Shown here in pieces: positions 50,972 to 60,042 of a stretch of 64,000 nucleotides of DNA; the first letter of the stretch is position 1, and each line of letters starts with the position of its first letter. The notes below the pieces were generated by a model. The model made no database searches and was not told the DNA's origin. It saw only the letters and a list, made by a program, of their open reading frames with translations. The stretch is from Pelagibacter sp052048135 (GTDB taxonomy: Bacteria; Pseudomonadota; Alphaproteobacteria; Pelagibacterales; Pelagibacteraceae), in assembly GCF_052048135.1 (NCBI RefSeq), contig NZ_JBNAIM010000002.1, positions 806,001 through 870,000 on the forward strand, written 5' to 3'. Made by a program: the position numbers and the translations under genes.

Positions 50972-52180
50972 TTAAATAAATTCTGGATTTAGTCTATTTC
51001 TTACTAAAAAAAGAGCAATTAATGACCCTAAAATATAAATCAAAGAAATCAAAGCTATTTGCTCAATTGAAAACCCATTATCAATCAATATCCCAAATAA
51101 AGCTGTACCAAAAGCTGTCGAAAAGACCATGAGGGCTGTGGTTAATGCTTTAATAGATCCAATATATTTTACACCATAAATTTCAGCCCAAGTTGATGAT
51201 CCCAAAACATTGGCTAGGCCATTGGAAATTCCTATTAAACCAAGAAAAATAAAAGATGTAATAGGATTATCAAAGTAAAATAAAACTAATGTAGAAAACA
51301 ATAAGGGAATATTCATAAAGATTAAAAGTTTTCTACTAGTAAATTTATCTATTAGAAATCCAGATCCTAGCAAAGTAACAACTGACAATATTGAATAAAC
51401 CATAAATGATTGAGCAATAACAAAAGAACCCCAATCTTTAGCTTCAGTAATAAAAGATTGATAAACAAAAACACCAGTAGCTATCCATGGCATTGCAAGC
51501 ATATTTAAGCAAACTATATAAAACCTGTAATCTTTTATAACTTCAATTCTTTTCCATTGTTTAATCTCTCTTTTTTCAAAATCATTAATGTTTGTTTCTT
51601 CTCTAGTATCAAAATCTAGTTTTTTTATTAAGAAAAATGAAGCTAATGGTAAAAAGATTAAAGTTAGAATAGATATTGATATCCAAATATTTTGCCAAGC
51701 GGTGATTGTTAATAAATAAACAGTTAATACAGGTAAAATAAATTCTGCTGAAGAAAGACCAAACCATCCAGCGCTAAGAGCTTTTCCTCTAGATTTAGTA
51801 AAATATCTTGCAATAGTTGTTGTTGCAGTATGAGACATTAATCCTTGTCCAGAAAACCTCATTAGAAAAACTGCAATAAATAAAAAAGCTATAGATGATA
51901 TTTTTGAAAAGAAAAAACAAGAAAATGATAAAAGTAAGGTAACATAAAAAGCAAATTTAAAAATATTGATATCATCAATCTTTTTTCCAACCCAAATTAA
52001 AAGAAAACTACTTAATAATGTGGCTGAAGCATAAATTGAGCCAAATTGTCCATGAGTAATAGAAAGTGTTTCTCTTATGCTTGAATTAAATAAACCTAAA
52101 AAAAAACTCTGTCCAAAACTGGAAAAAAATGTAAAAATAAATCCAAATATAATTACTTTTAAACTTAAACTATTAAACAT
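50972..52180 (-). CDS. major facilitator superfamily transporter
   Basis: The 402 residues form about twelve membrane helices, with the MFS loop 2-3 region as YASATLLSSFLLIWVGKKID and a charged central loop (about 195-215). The layout resembles the monocarboxylate/oxalate-formate type of MFS carriers, but the substrate cannot be read from sequence. It is divergent from the dehydrogenase gene with only 8 bases between the start codons, so the pair must share regulatory DNA or have promoters inside each other's coding region. Confidence 0.85.
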   Translation of the reverse strand: MFNSLSLKVIIFGFIFTFFSSFGQSFFLGLFNSSIRETLSITHGQFGSIYASATLLSSFLLIWVGKKIDDINIFKFAFYVTLLLSFSCFFFSKISSIAFLFIAVFLMRFSGQGLMSHTATTTIARYFTKSRGKALSAGWFGLSSAEFILPVLTVYLLTITAWQNIWISISILTLIFLPLASFFLIKKLDFDTREETNINDFEKREIKQWKRIEVIKDYRFYIVCLNMLAMPWIATGVFVYQSFITEAKDWGSFVIAQSFMVYSILSVVTLLGSGFLIDKFTSRKLLIFMNIPLLFSTLVLFYFDNPITSFIFLGLIGISNGLANVLGSSTWAEIYGVKYIGSIKALTTALMVFSTAFGTALFGILIDNGFSIEQIALISLIYILGSLIALFLVRNRLNPEFI

Positions 52181-52188
52181 AAAAAATT

Positions 52189-53058
52189 ATGAGTTGTAAT
52201 GTTGCTTTCATAGGTCTTGGTGTCATGGGTTATCCAATGGCTGGTTATATATCAAAAGGTGGTCATAATGTAACTGTTTTTAACAGAACAAAATCAAAAG
52301 CAGAAAAATGGATCAAAGAATACAAAGGTAAAATGGCAGAAACTCCTGCTGAAGCTGCAAAAGATGCTGAATATATTTTTACCTGTGTTGGAAATGATAA
52401 TGACTTAAGAGAAGTAACCTTTGGTGACAATGGTGCTTTTAAAACTATTAAAAAAGGTGCAATTTATATTGATAACACCACTGCCTCAGCAACAATTGCA
52501 AGAGAAATTTATGAGTATGCAAAAAAAAATGGATTTGGTGCATTAGATGCTCCTGTGTCAGGTGGACAAGCGGGTGCAGAGAATGGTGCATTAACAGTAA
52601 TGATTGGTGGTGATCAAGCTGACTTTGATAAAGCAAAAGATAAAATTGATTGTTACAGTAAAAAAATGAAATTGCTTGGCAATGCAGGAAGTGGACAACT
52701 TGCAAAGATGGTAAATCAAATTTGTATTGCAGGATTAGTTCAAGGATTATCTGAAGGAATTAACTTTGGTATGAAAGCTGGATTAAATATGGAGGATGTT
52801 ATTGAAGTTATTTCAAAAGGTGCTGCACAATCTTGGCAAATGGAGAACAGATATAAAACAATGATTGATGATAAATTTGATTTTGGTTTTGCTGTTGACT
52901 GGATGAGAAAAGATTTAAAAATTGCAATGGATGAAGCAAAAAATAATGGTTCATTGTTACCTGTAACTGAACTTGTAGATAAATTTTATGGAGAAGTTCA
53001 AGGAATGGGTGGTAATCGTTGGGATACCTCAAGTCTTATTAAAAGATTTAGAAAGTAA
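52189..53058 (+). CDS. beta-hydroxyacid dehydrogenase (3-hydroxyisobutyrate dehydrogenase-like)
   Basis: NAD(P)-dependent oxidoreductase of 289 residues. The Rossmann motif is VAFIGLGVMGYPMAGYISKG (about 5-24), the substrate signature is DAPVSGGQAGAENGAL (about 119-134), and the catalytic Lys is in GSGQLAKMVNQ (about 166-176). Substrates in this family include 3-hydroxyisobutyrate, tartronate semialdehyde and succinic semialdehyde; the choice is open. An FMN-binding protein gene follows after 3 bases. Confidence 0.88.
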   Translation: MSCNVAFIGLGVMGYPMAGYISKGGHNVTVFNRTKSKAEKWIKEYKGKMAETPAEAAKDAEYIFTCVGNDNDLREVTFGDNGAFKTIKKGAIYIDNTTASATIAREIYEYAKKNGFGALDAPVSGGQAGAENGALTVMIGGDQADFDKAKDKIDCYSKKMKLLGNAGSGQLAKMVNQICIAGLVQGLSEGINFGMKAGLNMEDVIEVISKGAAQSWQMENRYKTMIDDKFDFGFAVDWMRKDLKIAMDEAKNNGSLLPVTELVDKFYGEVQGMGGNRWDTSSLIKRFRK

Positions 53059-53061
53059 TGT

Positions 53062-53661
53062 ATGCAACCAGCATACTATGAAAATCTAGAAGAAATTCAA
53101 AAGAAGTACTGGTCCATGTTAAATGATGCTGTAACCAACAGGGCTTCACAATTTAGAATTCCAGTTTTTATGTGTGCAAACCAAGATGAAATTGATGGAA
53201 GAATAGTTGTTTTACGTAAATCAGACAGAGAAAATAATCTATTACAATTTCATACTGATCTAAGATCTCCAAAGGTAGATATTCTTAAAAAAAACAACAA
53301 AGCATCATTACTTTTTTATGATAAAGAAGAAAAAATCCAACTCAGAGTTAAAGTTGAATGTGAAATAAATAATCAAAACTCCACAACTGAAGAGTCTTGG
53401 AAAAAAACTCAACATATAAGTAGAAGATGTTATTTAACTGATAGTCCTCCTGGGACCACATCAGAAAATCCAACATCTGGGATGATATCCAAACTAGAAG
53501 ATTTTGATTATACCATGGAGCAAAGTGAAAATGGTTACAAAAATTTTACTGTTATCAAATGTAAAATTAAATCTATTGAATGGCTTTATCTTGCTGCAAA
53601 AGGACATCGTAGAGCGAAGTTTGATTTGGAAAATAAAAAAGAAAGTTGGCTGGTGCCCTAA
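53062..53661 (+). CDS. pyridoxamine 5'-phosphate oxidase-family FMN protein
   Basis: The 199-residue split-barrel protein resembles the PNPOx-like FMN-binding family: PVFMCANQDEIDGRIVVLRK, LLQFHTDLRSPKVDIL (FMN phosphate region), and the C-terminal IEWLYLAAKGHRRAKF. It lacks enough of the PdxH C-terminal motif to call it a true pyridoxamine phosphate oxidase. Role unknown. It overlaps the next gene by one base (TAATG). Confidence 0.78.
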   Translation: MQPAYYENLEEIQKKYWSMLNDAVTNRASQFRIPVFMCANQDEIDGRIVVLRKSDRENNLLQFHTDLRSPKVDILKKNNKASLLFYDKEEKIQLRVKVECEINNQNSTTEESWKKTQHISRRCYLTDSPPGTTSENPTSGMISKLEDFDYTMEQSENGYKNFTVIKCKIKSIEWLYLAAKGHRRAKFDLENKKESWLVP

Positions 53662-54071
53662 TGAAGAAATATAAGGCTTTGGTTTTATCTTGTATGGATC
53701 CAAGATTTCAACACTTAGTATACGAAAAATTAAAAAAAAAGAAATTAGCTAAGAAGTATAGTGCGTTTACAATTGCAGGTGCTGCAGTTGGAGTTACACA
53801 CGTAAAATTCAAAAAATGGCATAAAACTTTTTATGACAATTTATCAACATCAATTAAATTACATGGAATACAAAAATTGATTGTTATGAATCATGAAGAC
53901 TGTGGTGCTGCTAAAATTGCTAATGGCAAGAAAGAATTTACTTTAAGTAATGAAAAGAAAATACACCAAAACTCATTTTCTAATCTTAAAAAAAATATAA
54001 AAAGAAAATTTCCAAAATTAAAAACTGAATTTAATTTTATTTCTTTAAATGGAAAAATTAATAAATTCTGA
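53661..54071 (+). CDS. small beta-carbonic-anhydrase-like protein
   Basis: The 136-residue protein keeps the zinc and acid/base residues of beta-carbonic anhydrases: Cys11, Asp13 and Arg15 in SCMDPRF, then His78 and Cys81 in NHEDCGAAK. It is much shorter than typical enzymes (about 200 residues), keeping the core without the usual C-terminal part. It may be an active mini-enzyme or a related zinc protein. The ATG at 53661 overlaps the upstream TAA and is preferred over a start inside the previous gene. Its stop abuts that of ybbP. Confidence 0.75.
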   Translation: MKKYKALVLSCMDPRFQHLVYEKLKKKKLAKKYSAFTIAGAAVGVTHVKFKKWHKTFYDNLSTSIKLHGIQKLIVMNHEDCGAAKIANGKKEFTLSNEKKIHQNSFSNLKKNIKRKFPKLKTEFNFISLNGKINKF

Positions 54072-56606
54072 TTATTGATTTCTAATAAGAGGATATACTT
54101 TAGGATTTAAATATTTTAAGTTTGTTAGCATTATTAGACATAAAGTGACTAAACCTATTGAAAATCCTAAATAAATTAAAACCTTTAAATCAAACATCCA
54201 TACTAATTCAAAAATATTTTCCATAATAAATTTTGAGCCAATTATTGCAAAAAATATTGCAATTAAAATTACAGATTTAAAAATAATGATAAACTCAATC
54301 ATTGAAGAGTAAACAATTTGCTTTTTTGAAAAACCTAAAATTTTAAAAACTAAATTTTGGTATTCTTTTACTTTTCCCTGAACCATAATTGCACTTGAGA
54401 TTACAATTAAACCTATAACTATTGTAACAGCTGAAATTAAAGTAACAGCAATGAATACTTTATTTAAAACAGCTGTAACTTTTGAGAGATAGTCAGCAAT
54501 TTTTATAATTGATAAACTTGGCATAATTTCGAGCATTTCAGTTTCATTAAATTTGTTTGAATTAAATTTTGCAGTAGCCAAGTATTCATGAGGAATTTTT
54601 TTTGCAAATTGAGGGTTAAATAACATTGCAAAATTTATACTCAAATCTCGATAATCAACTTCTCTAAAATTTATTACTTTCCCTTCGATTTCACGACCAT
54701 AGATATTCAAAGTAAAGATATCACCTAGCTGAATGTTAAAATCTTTAGCAACTTTTGCATCTAAAGATATTTGAAGTTGATCTGGTTTTGATAAATCCCA
54801 CCATTCTCCTTCTAAAATTAGATTATCCTCAGGTGGATTTTCTGTCCATGATGATCTTCGTTCACTCCCAATAACCCAATAACTATCATTATCTGGTTTA
54901 ATATAAGTATTAGGATCAATTCCATTAATTTTTACAATTCCAGATGAAACCATAGGAACAATTTCAATATTTGCTTTTGGATATATGTTTAAAATACCTT
55001 GTTCAAATTTTTCTCTTTCTCCATTTTGAATACCGACAAAGAAATAATCAGGAGCAATATCTGGAATTGATTTAGCAATTTCTCTTTGAAAATTTGTACC
55101 AACTAAAGCTAGTGTCAATAATAATGTAACCCCTAAGCCAAGAGACATAACTGTAATAGGAGTTATACTTTTTGTTTGTGTAATATTTTTAATTGAAACT
55201 TTTAGAGAAATTATTGAACTTGATTTAAATTTTTTAAGAAAAAAAATGATCAATTTCGACAATGAAAAAAATATAATTAAACAAACAAAAAAAGCAGCAA
55301 AGTAACCCAAGCTATAAGAAGGTTGTTCTGATCCAATCGTGAATAATGATATCAAAATAGATAACAAAACAAAGCTTATAACAACTGATCTTTTGGAATA
55401 ATAAAATTGAAGATTTTGAAATACATTTCTGAATAAATTGGAGGCTTTTACCTGATCTATAGAGCTTATTGTTGGAATAGAAAAAATTACAAGCACCAAT
55501 AACCCAACTAAAAATATCTTAAAAAAATTAAAAAGTGAAAATACTGGATAAACATTCAATCCCAATCCATCAGATAGATATTTATCTGCTATTGGAACCA
55601 TTAGAAAGCTTGATCCATAAGCAACAACTGAAATGACAAATAAAAGTATAAATAACTGAAGATAATATAATATTTTGATGTTACCTGAATAAAAACCAAC
55701 TGCTTTTCTCACAGCAATTGACATATTATTTTGATTGATAAAAGAAAGTAAAGTATTTGCAATTCCAATCCCCGCAATTAGCATTGCGCTGATCGAAACA
55801 AGAGATAAAAATTGAGAAAAGTTATTAATAATTCTCTTTATTCCACTTGCAGAATTTTCTGGGTATCTAAGTTTTACCTTCTGATCATCTTTAAAAATTT
55901 CCTCAATTCGATTTTCAATTTCTTCTGGCTTATCATTTTCATTAAACTTTACTTTGTATTCATAGTTTAAAAAGCTTCCAATTCCATTTAGCTTTAAAAT
56001 TTCCAAAGTTTGTTTTCCTGCTAAAGCCCAATCGCCAAATGCAACAAATCCACTTACATCTGGTACTGATTTAATAATTCCAATTACTGTAAAATTTTGG
56101 TCCTGAACTTTTACTGTTTCATTAATTTTAATATTTAGGGTTTTTGATAAACTTTCATTGATCAAGATAGTGTTAGCTTCTTTTTGCATTCTTTCATAAG
56201 CACCAATTGGCTCATAAACAACATTTCCATATAGAGGGTATTTTTCATCAACAGTCTTTATTCTTGTAAACAAAGATTTATTTTTCTCTCTACCAGTTGT
56301 TGAAAGCATAGTGCTAAACTCAATCATTTGAGAAACTGTTGCAAATTCTTTAACTTTATTAACTAGATCTAAATTTCCCTGATTGCGATTATAATCAATT
56401 TCTAAATCTCCACCTAAGAGAGCTTTAGCATTATCATTAAGTTCTTTTTTAAGGCTATCTTCAATTGTAAAAATAGCACTCAAAATAAAAAGACTGATAA
56501 ATAATGTAACGATAATACTCGAAATTTTATGATAATTCCTGCTCAAGTCTTTAAAAGCATATTTAAAGATTAAACTAAATTCTGAGGGATTATTTAATTT
56601 TTCCAT
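54072..56606 (-). CDS. ABC transporter permease, YbbP/FtsX type
   Basis: The 844-residue protein has an N-terminal helix (about 25-50), a large external domain, two FtsX-like four-helix regions (about 265-400 and 710-840), and central helices near 405-490. This is the YbbP layout, predicted to pair with the YbbA ATPase and act at the inner membrane on lipoprotein or envelope substrates, not as a simple importer. It overlaps the ATPase gene by 17 bases. In E. coli the same three genes (tesA, ybbA, ybbP) are neighbours with the same orientation. Confidence 0.88.
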   Translation of the reverse strand: MEKLNNPSEFSLIFKYAFKDLSRNYHKISSIIVTLFISLFILSAIFTIEDSLKKELNDNAKALLGGDLEIDYNRNQGNLDLVNKVKEFATVSQMIEFSTMLSTTGREKNKSLFTRIKTVDEKYPLYGNVVYEPIGAYERMQKEANTILINESLSKTLNIKINETVKVQDQNFTVIGIIKSVPDVSGFVAFGDWALAGKQTLEILKLNGIGSFLNYEYKVKFNENDKPEEIENRIEEIFKDDQKVKLRYPENSASGIKRIINNFSQFLSLVSISAMLIAGIGIANTLLSFINQNNMSIAVRKAVGFYSGNIKILYYLQLFILLFVISVVAYGSSFLMVPIADKYLSDGLGLNVYPVFSLFNFFKIFLVGLLVLVIFSIPTISSIDQVKASNLFRNVFQNLQFYYSKRSVVISFVLLSILISLFTIGSEQPSYSLGYFAAFFVCLIIFFSLSKLIIFFLKKFKSSSIISLKVSIKNITQTKSITPITVMSLGLGVTLLLTLALVGTNFQREIAKSIPDIAPDYFFVGIQNGEREKFEQGILNIYPKANIEIVPMVSSGIVKINGIDPNTYIKPDNDSYWVIGSERRSSWTENPPEDNLILEGEWWDLSKPDQLQISLDAKVAKDFNIQLGDIFTLNIYGREIEGKVINFREVDYRDLSINFAMLFNPQFAKKIPHEYLATAKFNSNKFNETEMLEIMPSLSIIKIADYLSKVTAVLNKVFIAVTLISAVTIVIGLIVISSAIMVQGKVKEYQNLVFKILGFSKKQIVYSSMIEFIIIFKSVILIAIFFAIIGSKFIMENIFELVWMFDLKVLIYLGFSIGLVTLCLIMLTNLKYLNPKVYPLIRNQ

Positions 56607-57255
56607 CTTTAATTTTTATTTTTCTTCTTGCTTTGTCCGCAAGTTTTGGATCGTGTGTCACCATTATTAAAGAGGAACCTTCTTCTTTTACATACTTAAA
56701 TAATATATTCGCAATCATTATAGAATTTTCGGTATCCAAATTGCCTGTTGGTTCATCAGCTAAAATTAGTTCAGGTTTCATTGCTATAGCTCTAGCAATT
56801 GCTACACGCTGCTGCTCTCCACCTGATAATTGACTTGGTAAGTTATTAAAACGATGTTTTAAACCAAAACGATCTAACAAATGTTTTGCTTCCTTATCTG
56901 GATTTTTAAAATTATTAAGCTCAAGGGTTAAAGCAACATTTTCAACTGCTGTATAATTAGGAATTAAATAAAATGATTGGAATATAATTCCAATATTTTT
57001 TTTTCTTACCTCTGATATTTCATCCTCTTTAAGACTTGTAATTTCTTGATCCTGAAAAAATATTTTTCCTGAGCTAGGTCTTTCTAATCCACCAATTAGC
57101 ATGATTAAACTTGTTTTTCCTGAGCCACTTTCTCCAACTACAGAAACTGTTTCTTTTTTTTGTATATTTAAATCTATATTCTTTAAAACACTTATATTAT
57201 CTTTACCAGTTTTGTATTGGAGATTTATTTTTTTTAATTTAAGAAGAGTGCTCAT
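56590..57255 (-). CDS. ABC transporter ATPase, YbbA type
   Basis: The 221 residues contain Walker A GESGSGKTSL (about 38-47), the signature LSGGEQQRVAIARAIAM (about 144-160), Walker B ELILADEPTGNLD and the switch His in VTHDPKLAD, in the MacB/LolD/YbbA style. It should drive the YbbP permease encoded directly downstream. Its ATG shares two bases with the ATG of tesA on the other strand (CATG). Confidence 0.92.
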   Translation of the reverse strand: MSTLLKLKKINLQYKTGKDNISVLKNIDLNIQKKETVSVVGESGSGKTSLIMLIGGLERPSSGKIFFQDQEITSLKEDEISEVRKKNIGIIFQSFYLIPNYTAVENVALTLELNNFKNPDKEAKHLLDRFGLKHRFNNLPSQLSGGEQQRVAIARAIAMKPELILADEPTGNLDTENSIMIANILFKYVKEEGSSLIMVTHDPKLADKARRKIKIKDGKIK

Positions 57256-57865
57256 GAATAAAAGTTTATTTATAAAAATTTTGATAATTTTTCTAGTACA
57301 CTTAAAAACAAATGCAATAGAAAAGGTTGTCTTATTTGGTGACAGTTTAATGGCTGGATATGGATTATCGAAAGAACATCATTTATCTAAGGTTTTAGAA
57401 AATAGTCTTAAAAATGATGGGTTTAATATTGTTGTGATTAATGGAAGTGTTTCGGGAAGTACTTCCTCAGGGGGACTAAATAGAGCTGAATGGAGTTTAT
57501 CTGAACCAGGAATTGATTTAATTATTATTGGTCTGGGTGCTAATGATATGCTCAGAGGAATTAAGCCTGAAGAAACTGAGAAAAATTTAGAACAAATAAT
57601 AAAGATAGCAAACAACAAAAATATTAAAATCATAATTGCTGGAATGGTTGCTCCAACTACTCATGGTGCTGAATATAAAAAAAGGTTTGATGCAATTTAT
57701 CCAAACTTATCTAATAAATATAGTTTACCTTTAATACCATTTCTTCTTGATGGTGTAGCACTTGATCCAAGTTTAAATCAACAAGATGGTATTCACCCTA
57801 ATAAGCTAGGAACTATTAAAGTAAGTGAAACAATCAAAAAAAAAATTATTGATGTTTTAAATTAA
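57254..57865 (+). CDS. tesA: SGNH-hydrolase, TesA-type thioesterase/lysophospholipase
   Basis: The 203-residue protein has an N-terminal signal-like helix (MNKSLFIKILIIFLVHLKTN), then the SGNH blocks: FGDSLMAGYGL (Ser31), NGSVSGSTSSGGL (Gly), GLGANDMLRG (Asn) and DGIHPNKLG (Asp and His). It is probably periplasmic and cleaves acyl thioesters or lysophospholipids. The start at 57254 is the natural one; a longer frame would run through ybbA. Divergent from ybbA, as in E. coli. Confidence 0.92.
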   Translation: MNKSLFIKILIIFLVHLKTNAIEKVVLFGDSLMAGYGLSKEHHLSKVLENSLKNDGFNIVVINGSVSGSTSSGGLNRAEWSLSEPGIDLIIIGLGANDMLRGIKPEETEKNLEQIIKIANNKNIKIIIAGMVAPTTHGAEYKKRFDAIYPNLSNKYSLPLIPFLLDGVALDPSLNQQDGIHPNKLGTIKVSETIKKKIIDVLN

Positions 57866-57875
57866 TAAATATTAT

Positions 57876-58388
57876 TTAAAAAATTGACTTAGAATACTTT
57901 TTCCAATTATCTTGATAATGTTTAGTATTTTCTGCTACAGCTTTTTTTTCCTCTTCTGTAACTTCTCTTACAACTTTTCCTGGAGAACCAATCACCAGTG
58001 AGTTATCTGGTATTTCTTTATTTTCGGTGATTAAAGCTTTAGCTCCAATGATACAATTCTTTCCAATTTTAGCATTATTAAGAATGACTGCACCGATTCC
58101 AATTAAACTATTGTCACCTATCGTACATCCATGAAGCATTACCATATGTCCAACAGTTACATTCTTTCCAATTTTTAATGGATAGCCTGGATCGGTGTGC
58201 AAAACACTTCCATCTTGAACATTTGATCCCTCACCTACGTGGATATTTTCAATATCTCCTCTTAGGGTTGCATTAAACCAAATACTAGAATTTTTTTCTA
58301 AAGTAACATCACCAATTATAGTTGCATTTGGTGCTACCCAATTTTCGCCAGAGTTTTTTGGTTTTTTATCTTTTAAATCGTAAAACAT
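57876..58388 (-). CDS. gamma-carbonic-anhydrase-like hexapeptide protein
   Basis: The 170 residues form a left-handed beta-helix: hexapeptide repeats from NATIIGDVTLEKNSSIWFNA on, RGDIENIHVGEGSNVQDGSV, and VGHMVMLHGCTIGDNSLIG, with the three His-type zinc ligands of the gamma class (LHTDPGY, GHMVMLHG). It belongs to the YrdA/PaaY group; activity as a carbonic anhydrase is not proven in many members. It is the second carbonic-anhydrase-like gene within 5 kb. Confidence 0.85.
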   Translation of the reverse strand: MFYDLKDKKPKNSGENWVAPNATIIGDVTLEKNSSIWFNATLRGDIENIHVGEGSNVQDGSVLHTDPGYPLKIGKNVTVGHMVMLHGCTIGDNSLIGIGAVILNNAKIGKNCIIGAKALITENKEIPDNSLVIGSPGKVVREVTEEEKKAVAENTKHYQDNWKKYSKSIF

Positions 58389-58408
58389 AATTTATATATT
58401 ATTACATT

Positions 58409-58963
58409 ATGCCAATACAAACTCCAATATGTGATTTCGGCCAAAAGGCACATGACTTTAAGCTTAAATCAACTGACAATAAAATAATTTCTTTAGATGA
58501 TGTTAAAGGTGAAAATGGGACTTTGATAATGTTTATTTGTAACCATTGTCCTTATGTAAAAGCAGTTACGAAAGATATTGTAGAGGACTGTAAAAAATTA
58601 AAAGACTTAGGAGTAAATTCAGTGGCAATCTGTGCAAATGATGCGGAAAACTATCCAGAAGACTCATTTGAGAATATGATTGAATTTGCAAACAAAAATC
58701 AATTTAATTTTCCTTACTTAGTAGATGAAACACAAGAAGTAGCTAGAACTTATGATGCAGTATGCACACCAGATTTCTTTGGATATAACAAAAATTTAGA
58801 GCTTCAATATAGAGGTAGATTAAGAGAACTTAAAAATTTAATTCCAGTAAGAGAAGGTGAAAGCGATTTATTTAATGCAATGAAGCAAATTGCACAGACT
58901 GGAAAAGGACCTGAAAATCAAACTCCAAGTGCTGGCTGCAGTATAAAGTGGAAAAATAATTAA
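58409..58963 (+). CDS. thioredoxin-fold (peroxiredoxin-like) protein
   Basis: The 184-residue protein has an AhpC/TSA-type fold: APEF-like start CDFGQKAHDFKLKSTD, the active site LIMFICNHCPYVKAV with a CxxC pair (about 47-50), and YDAVCTPDFFGYNKN with the cis-Pro. This subgroup is usually annotated as a thioredoxin-family redox protein; no partner is known. No signal peptide is seen, so it is likely cytoplasmic. A glycosyltransferase gene follows with a one-base overlap. Confidence 0.85.
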   Translation: MPIQTPICDFGQKAHDFKLKSTDNKIISLDDVKGENGTLIMFICNHCPYVKAVTKDIVEDCKKLKDLGVNSVAICANDAENYPEDSFENMIEFANKNQFNFPYLVDETQEVARTYDAVCTPDFFGYNKNLELQYRGRLRELKNLIPVREGESDLFNAMKQIAQTGKGPENQTPSAGCSIKWKNN

Positions 58964-60042
58964 TGTATTTGATTGTTACTAGAGCCTACCCACCTGAATT
59001 AGGTGGTATGCAAAGTTTGATGTGGGGGCTTAGTAAAGAAATGTCTAAGAACTTTATGATAAAGGTTTTTGCAGATTATCAAGAAAATCATAAAGAATTT
59101 GATAATAAAGAAAACTTTTCAATTGAAAGAGTTGGCGGAATTAAATTCTTAAGAAAAATCCGAAAAGCACAATTAATCAATGAATATTTGAAAGAAAATA
59201 AAGTTCAAGGTGTTATAGCTGATCACTGGAAAAGTTTAGAATTAATAAATACTGATAAAAAGAAATATTGCCTAATACATGGTAAAGAAATTAATCATCC
59301 CAAAGGAAGTTCACTAAATAAAAGAGCTAATAAAGTTTTAAATAATGTTGAAAAAGTAATTGCTAATTCAGAATATACAAAAAATTTAGCAATCAATAAT
59401 GGAGTTGAAGCAAATAAAGTAGTTGTGATTAATCCTGGTGTAGATCCTGCAAAAGAGTTAAATAAAAAATCACTTGAAAAAGTTGAAAGCTTATTAAAAG
59501 TTAAAACTCCTCGTTTAATCACGGTATCGAGATTTGATAAAAGAAAAAATCACGAAAAGGTTATAATGGCTTTACGAAATTTAAAACAAAAATACCCGGA
59601 TATTGTTTATATGTGCATTGGAGATGGTGATGAGTTAGAAAATATCAAAGAACTAGTTAAAGAACTCGATCTAAGTACACAAGTTATGTTTTTTAATGAT
59701 ATTAGTGATGAATTAAAAAACTCTTTAGTGGCTAAATCAGATATTTTTGTCATGCCATCAATTATACACAAAACTTCTGTCGAAGGATTTGGAATAGCTT
59801 ATGTTGAGGCAGCACAATATGGGATTCCTTCTCTTGGTGGAAAAGATGGTGGCGCTGCAGATGCAATACAACAAGATAAAACTGGTTTTATTTGTGATGG
59901 AAATAACTTAGATGATATTTATTCATCATTAGACACTATGATTGAAAATAAAAGATATATAGAACTTGGAAAAAATGCCAAAGAATATGTTTCTAAATTT
60001 CAATGGGAAAAAATATTAGATCAATATAAAAAAATTATTTAA
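58963..60042 (+). CDS. GT4-type glycosyltransferase
   Basis: The 359 residues start YLIVTRAYPPELGGMQSLMW, the usual GT4 opening, and show the GT-B donor-binding region: LITVSRFDKRKNHEKVIMAL (about 185-204), the CIGDGDELENI segment and the catalytic-Glu motif IHKTSVEGFGIAYVEAAQ (about 267-284). Probably builds lipopolysaccharide or another glycan; sugar and acceptor unknown. Its stop overlaps the tctA stop on the other strand by 3 bases. Confidence 0.88.
   Translation: MYLIVTRAYPPELGGMQSLMWGLSKEMSKNFMIKVFADYQENHKEFDNKENFSIERVGGIKFLRKIRKAQLINEYLKENKVQGVIADHWKSLELINTDKKKYCLIHGKEINHPKGSSLNKRANKVLNNVEKVIANSEYTKNLAINNGVEANKVVVINPGVDPAKELNKKSLEKVESLLKVKTPRLITVSRFDKRKNHEKVIMALRNLKQKYPDIVYMCIGDGDELENIKELVKELDLSTQVMFFNDISDELKNSLVAKSDIFVMPSIIHKTSVEGFGIAYVEAAQYGIPSLGGKDGGAADAIQQDKTGFICDGNNLDDIYSSLDTMIENKRYIELGKNAKEYVSKFQWEKILDQYKKII

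Noticed and set aside
57101..57253. Longer TesA N-terminus
   Set aside because: The extension is antisense to ybbA; the inner ATG starts directly with a signal-like helix.
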